Source: Neoceratodus forsteri
Taxonomy: Eukaryota > Chordata > Ceratodontiformes > Ceratodontidae
Length of the DNA stretch: 64,000 nucleotides
NCBI GenBank assembly: GCA_016271365.2
Contig: CM057452.1
Span: 1,242,075,001-1,242,139,000, forward strand
Direction: 5' to 3'
Shown piece by piece: positions 44,643 through 56,042 of the stretch. Position 1 is the first letter of the stretch. The number at the start of each line of letters is the position of its first letter. The translations under genes and the position numbers were made by a program. The notes under the pieces are model-generated. The model did not search any database. It had not been told where the DNA came from and worked only from the letters and a program-made list of their open reading frames with translations.

Positions 44643-46345
44643 ATGAAAAGTACATATTACAGGGATGCTCTCACCAATACCTGGGGAAATAGGAGATCTT
44701 TCCTAACAGAGAAGCAACCAAAAACCTCCCTGTCTATGCTAAACATTGATGGGACCACTACTCTAGACCCTACGGTCATTGCCAATACCTTCAATGCCGC
44801 CTTCACCGACCTCAGTTCCGTTCTTCCTCCAGACTTTTTTGCAGTAAACGACTCTCCCTCAATCATAAACCCTAACACCCAATCTAAACATCCTTCTTTC
44901 TACTTCAAAGAGGTCAAATTGAATGAAGCCCACAATTATATTACCAAAGCAATCTCCAAGTCCAGAACTAGTGGTGAATTCTTGGACCTTAAGCTGCTGT
45001 CTCTCACCCTTGAAGAAGTACTATGTCCGTTAAGCAGAATTCTTAACCTTTCCCTTAGCTGCAGTCAGTTCCCTGACAAATGGAAATCTGCCACTGTTAC
45101 CCCAGTCCATAAAAGTGGTGATAAGACCAATCATATGAACTATCGGCCAATCTCCATATTGACCCCACTCTCTAAGGCCCTCAAGCGTATAGTTGTGGAC
45201 CAGCTCACTGACTACCTTGGCAAATATAATATTCTGTACACACAGCAACATGGTTTCATAAAAGGTCACAGCACCACCTCTGCCCTCCTGGAGTTCACTG
45301 GAGCACTGCACTGCACTCTGGACAGTGGCCTCCTAACTGGGGCAGACTTTATTGACTTGACCAAGGTGTTTGATACTGTCCACCATTGGCTGCTAATAGA
45401 CCAGCTGCTGAACACTGGGCTCTCTCATGACCCTACAGTGTGGTTTAAAAGCTGCCCTGAAAATCATTTGCAAAGAGTAAAAATTACCAACGTACTCTCT
45501 GATACTTGACCAGTTCGCTCTGGTGTCCCCCAGGGATCCATACTGGGTCCACTTCTTTTTAGCCTTTTTCTAAATTCCCTTCCACAATCCTGCTTGGAAC
45601 AAATCATGCTGTATGTTGACGGTACAGTTGTTCTGTCTTTACACAAAGACCCTACACCATTACAACTCAGTCTACAACTTGGTTTCACCTCTGTTGAGAA
45701 TTGGTTTACTAATCATAAACTTCTCCTTAATCACAAAAAAACAGTCTATTCTTTTTAGCAGCTCTCACAACCAGCACAGGCTATACCCCCTGACTATCTC
45801 CATGAGCCAGGGGAATACCCTTGAACAGATCTAATCTTTGAAATACCTAGATATCCTGCTCAACTTCAACCTATCCTACGGGGCCCACATTGACAGTGTA
45901 GCAAAAGCTGCCAATACTCAACTAGGCTTATTGTTCAAGAACAGGCAACATCTCACCTCAGAAGCCTTGAAGAGCGTTGTCCAGAGTTTCATGATCTCCA
46001 TCATTGATTACAGTCTAATCATTTATGGCTCAGCCATGGCAACTACCCTCAAACGCATATCAACATCCCTCAACAAGGCCTGTCAGCTTATCACTGAAGC
46101 CCACTGTCTCACTCATACCTGCGATCTTTACGCTCAGTCTGGATGGCTCCAACTCTCCAACCGTATTAAGTATCTGACCTGCACCACGGCAAAAATAATT
46201 ATCCTGGGCCTCGCCCTTCCTGGTGTCCAAGGTCTACTGCACCCTAGCACTAATTTGTGAAGTGTCAGGTCGTACCTGAAAATAGACATGTTTTTCTAGT
46301 GTACTTACCTGGTTAACAAAAGCTAAATAAATAAATAAATAAGCT
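44643..46345 (+). pseudogene. L2-like LINE, RT and 3' end
   Basis: The first frame (44643-45509) begins in the linker (FNAAFTDLSSVLPPDFF) and includes fingers (WKSATVTPVHKSGDKTNHMN, YRPISILTPLSKAL, QQHGFIKGHSTTSALLEF) and motif A FIDLTKVFDTVHH. After a stop, motif B SGVPQGSILGPLLFSLFLN and motif C MLYVDGTVVLS (normally YADD) follow. A third frame, 45838-46260, has the thumb (FKNRQHLTSEALKSVVQSFM, IIDYSLIIYGSAM). The 3' UTR ends GTTAACAAAAGC and (TAAA)n. The endonuclease is absent, so the copy is 5'-truncated. The lost YADD residues and stops show it is inactive. Confidence 0.85.
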
Positions 46346-46965
46346 CCAAGAGATCCAAATCACAGCTCTTGCAAGTTCCCTGCTGTTGCACTACCCAGAG
46401 TCAATGTTCTTTCACCCATAGGGCTCCCTCATGGCTGAATGGACTCAGCACCACCATCTCTGCTGCTCCCAAACTTGGCATGTTTAAAACCAGGCTCTGA
46501 CTCCATCTTACTGCCTCTAGTTCCTGTGATTGCCTCACCTAATCAGAAATACTATCCACCCCCCCTCATAGCACTTATCTCCCATTTTATCTCTGCTTCC
46601 ACAGACCCTCCCCCTTCCCACATCCCCCACCTGCCCTACCCACCCCCTCTCTCCAGCACTTCTCCCGGTGATGTCTGACAATGCCTCCGGCTGCTACTAC
46701 TTCCATCTTGCCATCCTGCTCCTCCTCCATTGTTCTATACCCCTCTCCTAGTTGATGCTGCTCCATGCCATTCTATGTACTGAGCTCTCTAATGTGTTGC
46801 CTCCTCCCTTAATTAATAACTGTATTATGTACTGTTTACCTGCAATGTTGTTATTTCTGTTGTATCCTCTGTATTGTACTTCAACTAATGTGGAACCTTT
46901 GTAAAAAAGCCTTGGTTCAAAGGTATTTGTAATCCTAGAACCAAATAAATAAATGAATAAATAAA
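46346..46965 (+). mobile_element. Second L2-like LINE 3' end
   Basis: It begins in a decayed ORF2 C-terminus (SPIGLPHG, then MDSAPPSLLLPNLACLKPG, equivalent to a NGLS-type then FKTRL block). A long pyrimidine-rich 3' UTR follows, ending AGAACCAAATAAATAAATG with further AAATA repeats. The subfamily differs from the element just upstream, and the junction is at that element's (TAAA)n tail. Confidence 0.55.
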
Positions 46966-47060
46966 CTGGAACCTGGGCTGTCCTGGAACACACATTACTC
47001 TTTCTTGGATTGCGCATTAGAGAAAGAGTAATGTGTGCTCCGGGACAGCCCAGGTTCCAG
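46966..47060. repeat. 40-bp-arm hairpin (inverted SINE leader)
   Basis: The left arm (46966-47005, starting CTGGAACCTGGGCTGTCC) pairs with the right arm (47021-47060, ending GGGACAGCCCAGGTTCCAG) with about two mismatches and a 15-base loop. The right arm belongs to SINE copy 2, so the left arm is an inverted partial copy of the same leader. Confidence 0.9.
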
Positions 47061-47460
47061 TTGCCTTGGAGGTGTAACTGGTTAGTATGACCAGAACGGT
47101 ATTCTGGGTGGCCTGGGATCAAGCCCCAGCTGAGGTACTTGCTTCTTTCTCCCCTCTGTTTGCATGGTGTTCTATAAATTTGCACACCACACCCATGTGA
47201 CTGAGAATGTAGTAAATATCTGTGTAGTACCAGGTTGTGCATTAGAGAAAGAATAATGTGTGCTCCTTGACAGCCCAGGTTCCAGTTGCCTTGGTGGTGC
47301 AGCTGGTTAGCGTGACCAGAATGGTATTCCAGGTGGCCTGGGTTCAAGTCCCAGCCAAGACACTTGCTTCTTTCTCTCATCTGTTTGTATGTGTTCCATA
47401 AATATGCACACCACACCCATGTGATTGAACTGAAGATCTAGTAACCTAGGTAGTTGAGAG
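47006..47460 (+). mobile_element. tRNA-derived SINE, family 1, two tandem copies (about 225 bp each)
   Basis: Both copies start GCGCATTAGAGAAAGAGTAA-like (47011 and 47236; offset 225). They then have CAGCCCAGGTTCCAGTTGCC, a tRNA-like head (GTGCAGCTGGTTAGCGTGAC; B box GGCCTGGGTTCAAGTCCC in the second copy, GGGATCAAGCCCC in the first) and a tail with CACACCACACCCATGTGA. The minus-strand frame 47416-46748 that crosses them, with NPGHLEYHSGHANQLH, is a well-known kind of false protein produced by SINEs. Confidence 0.8.
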
Positions 47461-48639
47461 TTCTGGTTAAATCAAAACATACAATAATTCTAAAAAAGTA
47501 ACTACTAACAGCTTTTTTTTTCACTTACCTGCATAGCACTCTGCCACTCTGACCACACAGAACACAGCTGCCGTGGCACCCATTACTGATTGCCATGTTT
47601 ATATGAAACATGCCCAAATATGCCACATGCAAACCAGTTTTAATAATCTCTTTTCCAGATTACCAGCAAATTTACATTTAAAAGCACTCTCTCTCTCTTC
47701 CATAGCTTAGAAACTTTTTTCCATGAATGCCCCAAATCTCAAAAAATTGTATGCCGGGTGATTTTATTAAATCATCAGGCAGCTCAGTTCACTGCCTCCT
47801 GACCACTCCAATCAACCTGCTCCTGTGGTTATTATTTTCTTCTACCTACACTTACCGGTGCTTCACACAAGGTTGCAGTGTGACAGCAGCATGAAGTACT
47901 TCATGTTTTTTTTTATTGTTTTCTTTCCTCTGGATAGCAGAGGTCCTAATCTTCACCACTGCAACAACTGTTTGGACAAGTTGAATACTGATTTTCATCT
48001 GTATTTTGGCACCTTAATACTGTATATTTCTATTCATTAGATAGATTCTCCTGCGTATAATTTTAAGTTTAAGCATTCTTTTCATTTGCAGATAATTGGG
48101 TTGGAGTGGGTTGGTGTTATTGGTTGAGAGTAGGGTTTGAATGCTGAAGTATCTGAATATGCATTTATAAAGTATTAGTGTGACTGTGTGAGGTGACTGT
48201 TTAGAGTGGGTTGGATGGTTAGAGTGTGTCTGGGGGAATTTGTTGGCCGTGTGGTAATGCAGCTGGAGTGGAGGAGGGCTGTTTTTATATGGTGGCATTA
48301 TGTGTTTGGGATTCATGGCCCCTACGTTAAGCTACTCTATATCACAGCTGCTACACCTCTGCCCCATCGATACCCCCCCCATCAGCAGTAGTGTGCAGCC
48401 ACTGCTGAGAAGTGGGCATTGTTAGTAAGTGGGATGGTAGATGGGGTGTAGGGGGTGTGAATGGTGGGGGCACTACAGATGTGGTGAGGACCAGGAGGCA
48501 CCCAGGGTTGAAAAAGGTCCAAGACAGAGCACAGATGTAGTTGGTGTCCATACCCAGGGCTCCCACCAGACAGAGTAGGCAGGTAGCCATCAGGCCAGCA
48601 GATTCTATTCAGCCCCTGTGGGCAGTACTCTGCAATGCC
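47461..48639. other. Unassigned stretch
   Basis: No coding frame, SINE or array was seen. The last few hundred bases may be 5' sequence of the LINE that starts to be readable near 48640. Confidence 0.3.
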
Positions 48640-51570
48640 AAACAAATGAGGAACAAGGTAACCATTATGGCGTACTTAATGTCTTGATCCATCCTGCATC
48701 ACAGAGACCTGGCTGAGGAGCAATACTAGTCCTGTTTTGGAGTTGTCTGTTTCATGAGGATTCTCTGTTGTAAACTGCCCATGGAGGGATCATGAAAGGG
48801 GAGGAAGCATTTGTTTTAGATCTGAGATAAACTTTACTGAACATCAAGTTGGAGAGCCCTTTTTGTTTGAATGGGTGGCCTTTTGTGGGGGTCCAGGTGT
48901 AGATTGCAGGATGCTTCTTATGTAACGTCCTCTGGAGCAGGACAGGGAGTTCCAGTAGGAAATCAAGATTTCATTGCTCAGAGGGTATTGGAATCAGCCA
49001 GCTGATTGACTCTGGGTGACTTCAATACCTGGGAAAATGATGAACTTTTGCAGTTTGGTCAAGAGTTCCTCCAGTTGGTAGAATCATTAGACCTAGCATG
49101 TGTGGCTTCCTCCATGGCCCATCAACACAGTCATGCTTTGGACCTGGTCTTCTCACTGGGGCTTGAGAGTAACAACCTTGAGATCGATCCATCAGCTGGT
49201 CAGATCATTGTACAATAGTGATGATCTTGTTTAGGGCCACCCTCATAGTCCACCCCCTGAGGAGATGGTTCACTACCACTCTTTGAAGGGGTTGTCTCCA
49301 GAAGGATTACAGGTGGTGATGGATCTCTCAAGCGTGATGGCTTCTTGAGCGACTTGATCAGAGGAGGCAGTGTTGGCCTACAATAGGGCCATTGCCTCGG
49401 CTTTTGATGCAGAGGCACCTGTTCATATATAACCCAGGACTTCACACATGAGTTCTTCGTGGTTTGATGGGGAGCTCAGTGAGTTGAAGTCTAAGGGTCA
49501 GAGGCTACAGTACTGTTGGAAGAATTCAGAGAGACTGTTGAGGATAGACTGGCTTTAAGGACTAACTACAGTGAGTATCAAAATACAATGTTCCCTAAGA
49601 AGGCAGCATTTCTGTTCCGGAAATTGCAGCAGGGAGAAACCAATCAGTTCAGCACTTATGAACTGTAGACAGACGACTCAAGCCAGTCTGCCTGTAACCA
49701 GTTAGAGAAAGTTTATTCACTCACTGCAAAGACTTCGCTCAGTTTTTTTTTTTTTTGACAGGGTGTCCTTGATTCAGTTCTAGATTTCCCCAACCTGGTT
49801 GTCCCAACTCAGCAGAGTTAAGCAGGTTGTAAACTGATGCCCTCCTCAAGTCTGGGAAGAGTTTAGGGAAATGGCAATGGAGGAAGTACAGTACGTGGTG
49901 TGATCTCAGAGTTGCAGCCCACCTTTGTGAGCTGGATCTGGGCCCAATATGCCCTTTGGTTAGGTGGCTGGGGTTTCTGTGTCTAGTGTTCACTGAGTTA
50001 ATCAGGTGCTCCTTTTTGGATGGGATCTTTCCAAGCACATTGAAAAATGTGCTGGTTAGGCCTCTCCTAAACAAACTGTCTTTGTATCTGGACTGCTTGA
50101 TGAATTATAAACCAGTCTCTTACCTCCCCTTTCTGGTGAAGGTTATTGAGAAGATGGTGGTTCTTCAGCTTGAGGAATACCTCTTGGTCTTCAACATCTA
50201 AGAACCTCTCCAGTGTGGGCTTAGCTTGAGGCACAGCACTGAGACTGCATTAGTCAGGGTGCATAATGGCCTTCTCAGAGTTAGAGGTAGAGGAGAGTGG
50301 TCAGTTCTCCTCCTCCTCAGTCTCTCATCAACTTTTGATACCATGGACTATGGTTTGCTGTTGGATCATCTTGGGGAGCACTGTGGACTCACTGGCACAG
50401 ACATCTGCCGGTTTGAGTCCTTCCTCAGAGGTAGGACACAGAATGTGGTCCTACTGGGTCAATTTATCACACTCTGAATAGTGTGCAACATACCTGCTCA
50501 ACAAAAAAACAGCATGGTAGGGAACAGCGAGACAATGTAATACCGCTAAAGGAAGTATGCGCGATAGTGCACCCTCTCTCTGTTCCCATGCAGAGGATAA
50601 GACTTCTGCTGGGACAAGGGGCCAGTAAGATGCTGTGTGGCTCATTGGGATGAGCCTCAAACAGCAAGGGATGCCGGCAGCACATTTGGGACCGGGTTTC
50701 GATTCCCTGTCCCAGATGCAAGAAATTGTATTTTTATCACACATTGTGCAATTGTAAGTAACAACCTCCCTGGAGTTAGATATTTTACTGGGGGTGGGGA
50801 GTTTGGGGAGTGCAGCCCTCCCAAAATGGGGATGAGGCATAGTCCCCATAAGACACAGACAGATGCTGCCGCAATATATTGCGCTATATTGGCAGCGCTG
50901 TATATTGCGGCGGCATAATGTCTTGTGACATTATGACCCCATGCCAAAGATGTTGATAGGGAATTTCTCCTCACTCCCAAAGCCCCTACTCTTTGGTGTG
51001 ACTCAAGGATTAATCCTCTCACCCATGTTGTTCGCGGAGTACATGCTATGTCAGGAGGGATCATTAGATGGCACAGTCTGGGTTTTCATTGCTATGACAA
51101 AGATACCCAGCTGTATCTTTCTTTTGCAGCTGGGATGTTAGACGCATTTCTGGTGCTAAATTTGTGCCTTGCCGAGATTTAGAACTGGGTGTCATCAAGC
51201 TGGCTAAGACTCAACCTAGATAAGATGGATGTATTAATACTTTAGCCTGGTAGGAAGCGGGGTCCAGAGGCCACTGAAAAGAAGGCTAACCTAGTGTCTG
51301 GCTCCTTTAGGTTGGTCTAAGGTGAAGAATCTAGGGGTCATTCGAATGACAAGCTGACACTTGAGACTCAGGTGCCACCTGCACCCCAGAGTTACTTTTA
51401 TCGCATCAGAAACATTGCACAGATCATCAAAAGTCACAACACAGAGACTTTACTATCAAATACTTCTCCAACCATCTAGAGTTATATTTAACCTGAGCAA
51501 GTCAAGTCCCCTGGTTACACAACATCTAGACATAGGCTTCAAACCCCCCTCAGGACCATCTAGTCTGCCT
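48640..51570 (+). pseudogene. L2/Rex1-like LINE (endonuclease plus RT), interrupted
   Basis: Endonuclease: HPASQRPG-region, TSPVLE-type block (about 48720), LGDFNTWENDELLQFGQEFL (about 49010), HSHALDLVFSLGLE (about 49130). RT fingers: HLCELDLGPICPLV (about 49920), LDGIFPSTLKNVLVRPLLNK, YKPVSYLPFLVKVIEKMVVL. Motif A region: RHSTETALVRVHNGLLRVRG then SSTFDTMDYGLLLDHL. After an inserted block (50478-50940): FGVTQGLILSPMLFAEYM (motif B), HCY-x-DTQLYLSF (motif C region, decayed), LRLNLDKMDVL, VKNLGVI, then a thumb to about 51570. Frame changes are many. No clear 3' tail was seen. Confidence 0.75.
50478..50940 (+). mobile_element. SINE-bearing palindromic insertion inside the LINE
   Basis: This 460-bp block separates motif A from motif B of the host LINE. 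It contains a tRNA-like head (GTGGCTCATTGGGATGAGCC at about 50636, B-box-like GGGTTTCGATTCCC at 50693). Near its right end are nested palindromes: TGCCGCAATATA with TATATTGCGGCGGCA (50867-50915), and CATAATGTC with GACATTATG (50914-50935). I could not see a clean target duplication, so the ends are approximate. It may be two insertions. Confidence 0.6.
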
Positions 51571-51644
51571 ATGTAGATCATTTACATTAAAATGCTAGTA
51601 ATTACTGCTGACCCTCATCTATCAAACTAAAACCAGCACTGTTT

Positions 51645-51694
51645 AAATGCCGTAATATATGGTTGTGATATCACACCTGTATATTATGGCATTT
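51645..51694. repeat. 50-bp near-perfect palindrome centred on GATATC
   Basis: AAATGCCGTAATATATGG and CTGTATATTATGGCATTT are mirror complements around GGTTGTGATATCACACC, with only about three mismatches and no loop. It lies just outside the LINE and 180 bp before the giant foldback. It may be a tiny MITE. Confidence 0.85.
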
Positions 51695-51875
51695 CCTTAC
51701 ACCCTTGTGTCTCTGTATGTCATTGCACAACACTCATTCCCCCAAAACCAGTTTATTTTTATTATCATTTTTTTTATCTGATTTATCTTTCCATTTTTAC
51801 AATGCTTCTGAGTTTAAAATAAACAGAAACTCACAGCTCTGAGCCTAGCTCTGTTTCTGCTGGTTGCATCTTTAC

Positions 51876-53144
51876 TAGGCAGGTGCAAAATAAAATTTCT
51901 GTGGGTGTAATTCAAGCGAATGTCTGATTTTTGCTTCCAGGGTAGTTCAGAAATTGATTATCTAACTTCCGCAGAAATTCCACCAGCAGTTGCAGACCAA
52001 ACCAGTTGCCCAACTTGCCCCCAAAAAGCCACATTAAATATCCCTGGGGACTAGCGTTCCCTCCCCCCACCAGATCGCAGCTGATCTAAAAAAAAATACC
52101 CCACCACGGGATTGCAATCCCTCCCCCAACCCCATCCCTGCCCTGCAACAAATGCCCTTATGGCTAGTGGTACCTCCCCTCCACCTCACCCACCCAAACT
52201 AAAACTGTCCACCATTTAGTAACAACCACCACCACCATCCCCATCTCCATCCAACCTGTACTTTTTTTTTTAAATTCCCTGGTGGTCTAGTGGTTTCCCA
52301 CACCCCTCCTCATCCCCAGTCTCCAGTCCTATTATTTCATGGTGGTCTAGTCCCCCCACCCCCCCACACCAGCAGTTGTCCCACCACCCCACTCCCACCC
52401 CAATTCCGAACCCCAGCGGGTGGACCTGCAGATCCCTCATCTCTCCGCCATGGCTGGCTTACCCACTGAGCTGTCAATGAATGAGCACATTCTCATAAAA
52501 AGAATGCACTTATTCATTGACAGCTCAGTAGGTCCAGCTGTGGTGGAGAGAGGAGGGCTGTGCCGGTCTGCCCACAGCTGGGTTCGGGACAGGGATGGCA
52601 AAGGGGTGGTGGGACACCTGCTAGGGTGGGGGGCACTACACCACCAGGGAAATAATGGGACTAGTGATTGGGGATGAAGAGGGGTGTTGGAAACCACTAG
52701 ACCATCAGAGATTTTTTTTAAAGGTACAGTTCAGACAGAGATGGGGATGGGGGGGTTGTTACTAAATGGTGACACCAGGTCATTTGTCATCGGGCAGGAA
52801 TGGTTTGGGGGAGGGATCACAACCTGGCAGGGCAGGCTATTTTTATTTTTTGGGGGTCAGACTGTGGGCGGGTGATCCAGTGGGGGGAAGGACCGCTAGT
52901 CATCAGGGATGGGTTATATGCTTGTGGGGTGGGTGGGGGAGGGGCCACTAGCCGTCTCGGCTAGGGATGGATGAAAATGTGGTTTTCTGCCCTCCAGGGC
53001 TTGACACCAGGTGAAATTTCATACATAACTTTCACAGAAGTTTTCTGCTCCGCCACAGGTGGAAGTTTGGAAACTTTCATGAAAGTTCACTGATTTCCGT
53101 GGAAGTTCTGCAGGGATGGAAAATCACACTTTCGCCCATTCCTA
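51876..53144. mobile_element. 1.27-kb giant foldback element (hAT-like ends?)
   Basis: The two halves are inverted copies. The left half is C-rich (CACCATTTAGTAACAACC at about 52210, GGTGGTCTAGTGGTTTCC at about 52281, CCATGGCTGG at 52449). The right half is G-rich with matching GGTTGTTACTAAATGGTG (about 52752), GGAAACCACTAGACCATC and CAGCTGTGGTGG. The centre (about 52448-52557) is nearly perfect: CTGAGCTGTCAATGAATG and CATTCATTGACAGCTCAG-type arms with a loop of about 9 bases. The outermost ends TAGGCAGGTGCAAAA and TTTCGCCCATTCCTA are loosely complementary. No coding frame and no convincing target duplication were seen. Confidence 0.8.
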
Positions 53145-53397
53145 TTATTCATGCAGACAAAAAAGACCATGCTGTGATGTCTCTGTCTATTTTAAAATCA
53201 AAAGTATCACTGAAATGTCCAGTTCAATAAAATTTAGTAAATAAATTAAAAAAATAAAGTGATTTGGGAAGGGCAGCTTTGTCTTTGACACACACAGGGA
53301 GCACAACACTAGTATTGATGTCTTTGGACAGTGGAGACTGTGTATGTGTGTAAATGGGGTGGGGACACAAACATTAATTATAAAAAATAAAGCATAA

Positions 53398-53533
53398 GAA
53401 GTAGTTATAATTTTTTATATGCATTCATGTGGTGTGTGATGTCTGCATAAACCTCAGCAGTGAAGCTCTCGAGGTTTATGGATGTCACACACCTATAGTA
53501 TGTGTGTAAAAAGAGCTCATAATACACTACTTC
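53398..53533. repeat. Small foldback (136 bp)
   Basis: GGTGTGTGATGTCTGCATAA plus ACCTC pairs with GAGGTTTATGGATGTCACAC plus ACC (53431-53493). An outer GAAGTAGTTATAA / CACTACTTC pair extends the stem. A related short palindrome with GTGTGAAATTTTCACAC is at 33683. Confidence 0.75.
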
Positions 53534-53559
53534 CAATGCATTATTCTATATATAGTATA

Positions 53560-55770
53560 AAATAAATATCCAGACATTTTTCCTTTTTTAATAAAAAAAA
53601 ATAGTTTATGTAATGACAAAATTAATATATTCCAGGGTGTGGCACATCAAGAGATATCACCACTTCATCAGTGCATAGGGCATTCAGCCTGCAGCTTTCT
53701 GCTCACAATGCACCAATGGTTTGACAATATCCCATGATAAACAGTACCACACCCTGTCATGTACTATTGCTATTATATAATTGCTAGACTCCCCAGCAGG
53801 GAGACCTGAGTGCCTACAAACTGACAGATCCCCCATAAAACTATTGAATCCAACTACAGTAGGACATCTGCCCTGGATCCCCAAGATTGCACAGTGTTAT
53901 GGGCATGCAGTCAGTACTTTTGTATGGACATGTGATGTGCATGCCCCTGCTGGTCTACAAAAACATGCAAAACTTGCCTAGGAACTCTCCTCTTACCAAG
54001 TAGATAAGCTTTGTTATGTTTTGCTGTTTAGCTCATTAGTTGTTTTTTTTTTTTTTTTGCTCCAGCCATCGATTGGCCCATTTTGGCCCTACCCCTACCT
54101 TCCAGCCCTGTCATCCACCCCAGATAACTTATCTACTCCTGTGTTTCCCTGTGCACTATCAGTGGTAATGATTCTATGTGCACAGTATGAAATGGGTCAT
54201 AGAAATGGCTTGTGTCCATCACAAGATCATATGATAGGACACTAACTATTTATGAAAAAGGTTTTTGTATACTGTACACTAATTTTTCCCTGCAGTTGTT
54301 ATGTTCATTGCATTATGTAAACAATAATGATTTAATGAGATTAAATGGCTGAGGTAAAAAAAAGAAGCAGATAAAATGGGTGAGTAAACAATGCATAGCA
54401 AACTCCTTCAGAAATGGGACTCAAGCCAGTGTTGTTAATGAAAGAATTGTATTTTGTATTAGTCTTTAGTCAGAAGATATGGCAACAATCCATTTGTCCT
54501 GTTGGGCTTTGCTTGGCGAGCTGCCCAGATTTCCTCACCACAATTAATTGGCCTTTTTCATTATTATACCACTTGTTAGACGTTATTGTTTGTCACCACT
54601 GACACACTGCTGCTGCCTGTTACAAACATTGATTTACTCCAGAGTTTCTGGCTTCCAGCAGAAGTGCAAATTACCATTTCCTCATTTCCTCAATGTCATT
54701 ATTCCTTTTTTTCCCTGAGACTAAACTGCATCACCTGATAATTTTGCCAGGATAGGAAAATATACCTTCATTTCAATGCCCTGAAATTCACTCATAAGTA
54801 ACACTGTAGCAAAAAAGAGTAACAGCAGTATTGCCAAGCACTACTCTTTTTTTTGCTGGCCATCTGCCAATCAGCTCCACGGAGTTAGTAAACTGATATT
54901 CAAACATAACATGAGGGTTTGTGCCACTCCAACCAAGCAGAGGCTGATCCTTTCCTGAGTCAGCTGCATTTGTACTCTACTAGCTTGAAACTCTGAAGAT
55001 CACAGTATATGTCCCTGAATAGCCTCCTGGAGAATTCTGTGATTGTTTTATATACTGAACAGCAAATGCAATGCTCTGTATATAAACCCAGGTAGTTGGC
55101 ATTTCCTATTGTCTAGGTTATATTCAACCGGTAGATCACAGGAGCAGCCATTCACTTCAGAACAGCTGAATAATGTAGTGGAAATGTTACAGGATGGCAT
55201 GAAGGAGACAAGGGTTTAAATCTAGACTACTGTAGAATATTGAACTTTAGTATTTTCAAGAATTAACAAGAGTTTGAATCTTAAGAGGGACTGAAGCACT
55301 TTTTCAAAAAGAAAAAAAACTTTTTTGTGAATAACATATTGTTTAAATGTTCTGAATATTAAAAAGACAAGGAATAAATGTATCTATGTAAGATGGGTGG
55401 CCAGTCACAATGCAGTCAATGTGCTGTATGGGCAATGGTGCCCACATGGCCAGTGGTGGCAGTGGTGGGCAGTCCATCGAGATCCATACTGGGAACTAGG
55501 TGCAGTCAGTCTCTGGAAATTGTGGTGGTGCAGTTTGGGGCAACCCGCCCTAAGATGTCCACAGAAAAAGCAATAAACTGCATTTAGGTAACAAAGCCAA
55601 TTCAGAATCTAAATTGCAAAAATTACAAGCAAGTTTATGTGGACTGTAGGAGGGCTTACAATACCCTGGCACTTTTTATTTTTTGTTACGTAATTTATGG
55701 TATTTTTCCATTTTCTCCCCATAACCCAGCCCTCTACCTCAGACACGTGCATGCATGTGGAGGCATGCAC
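53560..55770. other. Unassigned AT-rich stretch
   Basis: It contains a 17-base T run at about 54042-54058. A weak tRNA-like segment lies near 55170-55225 (GGGTTTAAATCTAG as a possible B box). No convincing gene or repeat array was seen; the short frames near 54021-54245 and 55378-55587 look random. Confidence 0.35.
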
Positions 55771-55779
55771 ACGCCGTGT

Positions 55780-56042
55780 CTCAAGGTACCCATCTGCTAT
55801 GTGTCACACTCGCCACCTACGCTGATCACCGGGCCTCCACCTGGTGGCAGTGGGACTATGGAGGGGCTGCCACCACCCCCTGGAGAGGACAGCTGCCTTC
55901 TAGCTGCTCAATCCTGCTCCACCCCCTCCTCCGTGCTGGCTCCCAATGATCTGAGTCTGTTCCCGAACCCAAGTCACTGGTGTGGCATGAGGTTAGGTGT
56001 CCAGCACCTCAGCCCTCAGCAGCACCAGGCCAGCTAACACCA
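55780..56042 (-). mobile_element. tRNA-derived SINE, family 2, copy 2
   Basis: Minus strand: GTTAGCTGGCCTGGTGCTGC, then GAGGTGCTGGACACC (head), and CAGTGACTTGGGTTCGGGAA (B box, 55977-55958). The body includes GGATTGAGCAGC, as in copy 1 at 32870-33090. The plus-strand 132-codon frame (55639-56037) crossing it is a SINE by-product. Confidence 0.65.

Noticed and set aside
46748..47416. 222-codon minus-strand frame with NPGHLEYHSGHANQLH motifs
   Set aside because: It reads through two tandem tRNA-SINEs and a hairpin in antisense; such peptides are a known SINE artefact.
55639..56037. 132-codon plus frame with Pro-rich C-terminus
   Set aside because: Most of it is antisense to a tRNA-derived SINE also present at 32.9-33.1 kb.
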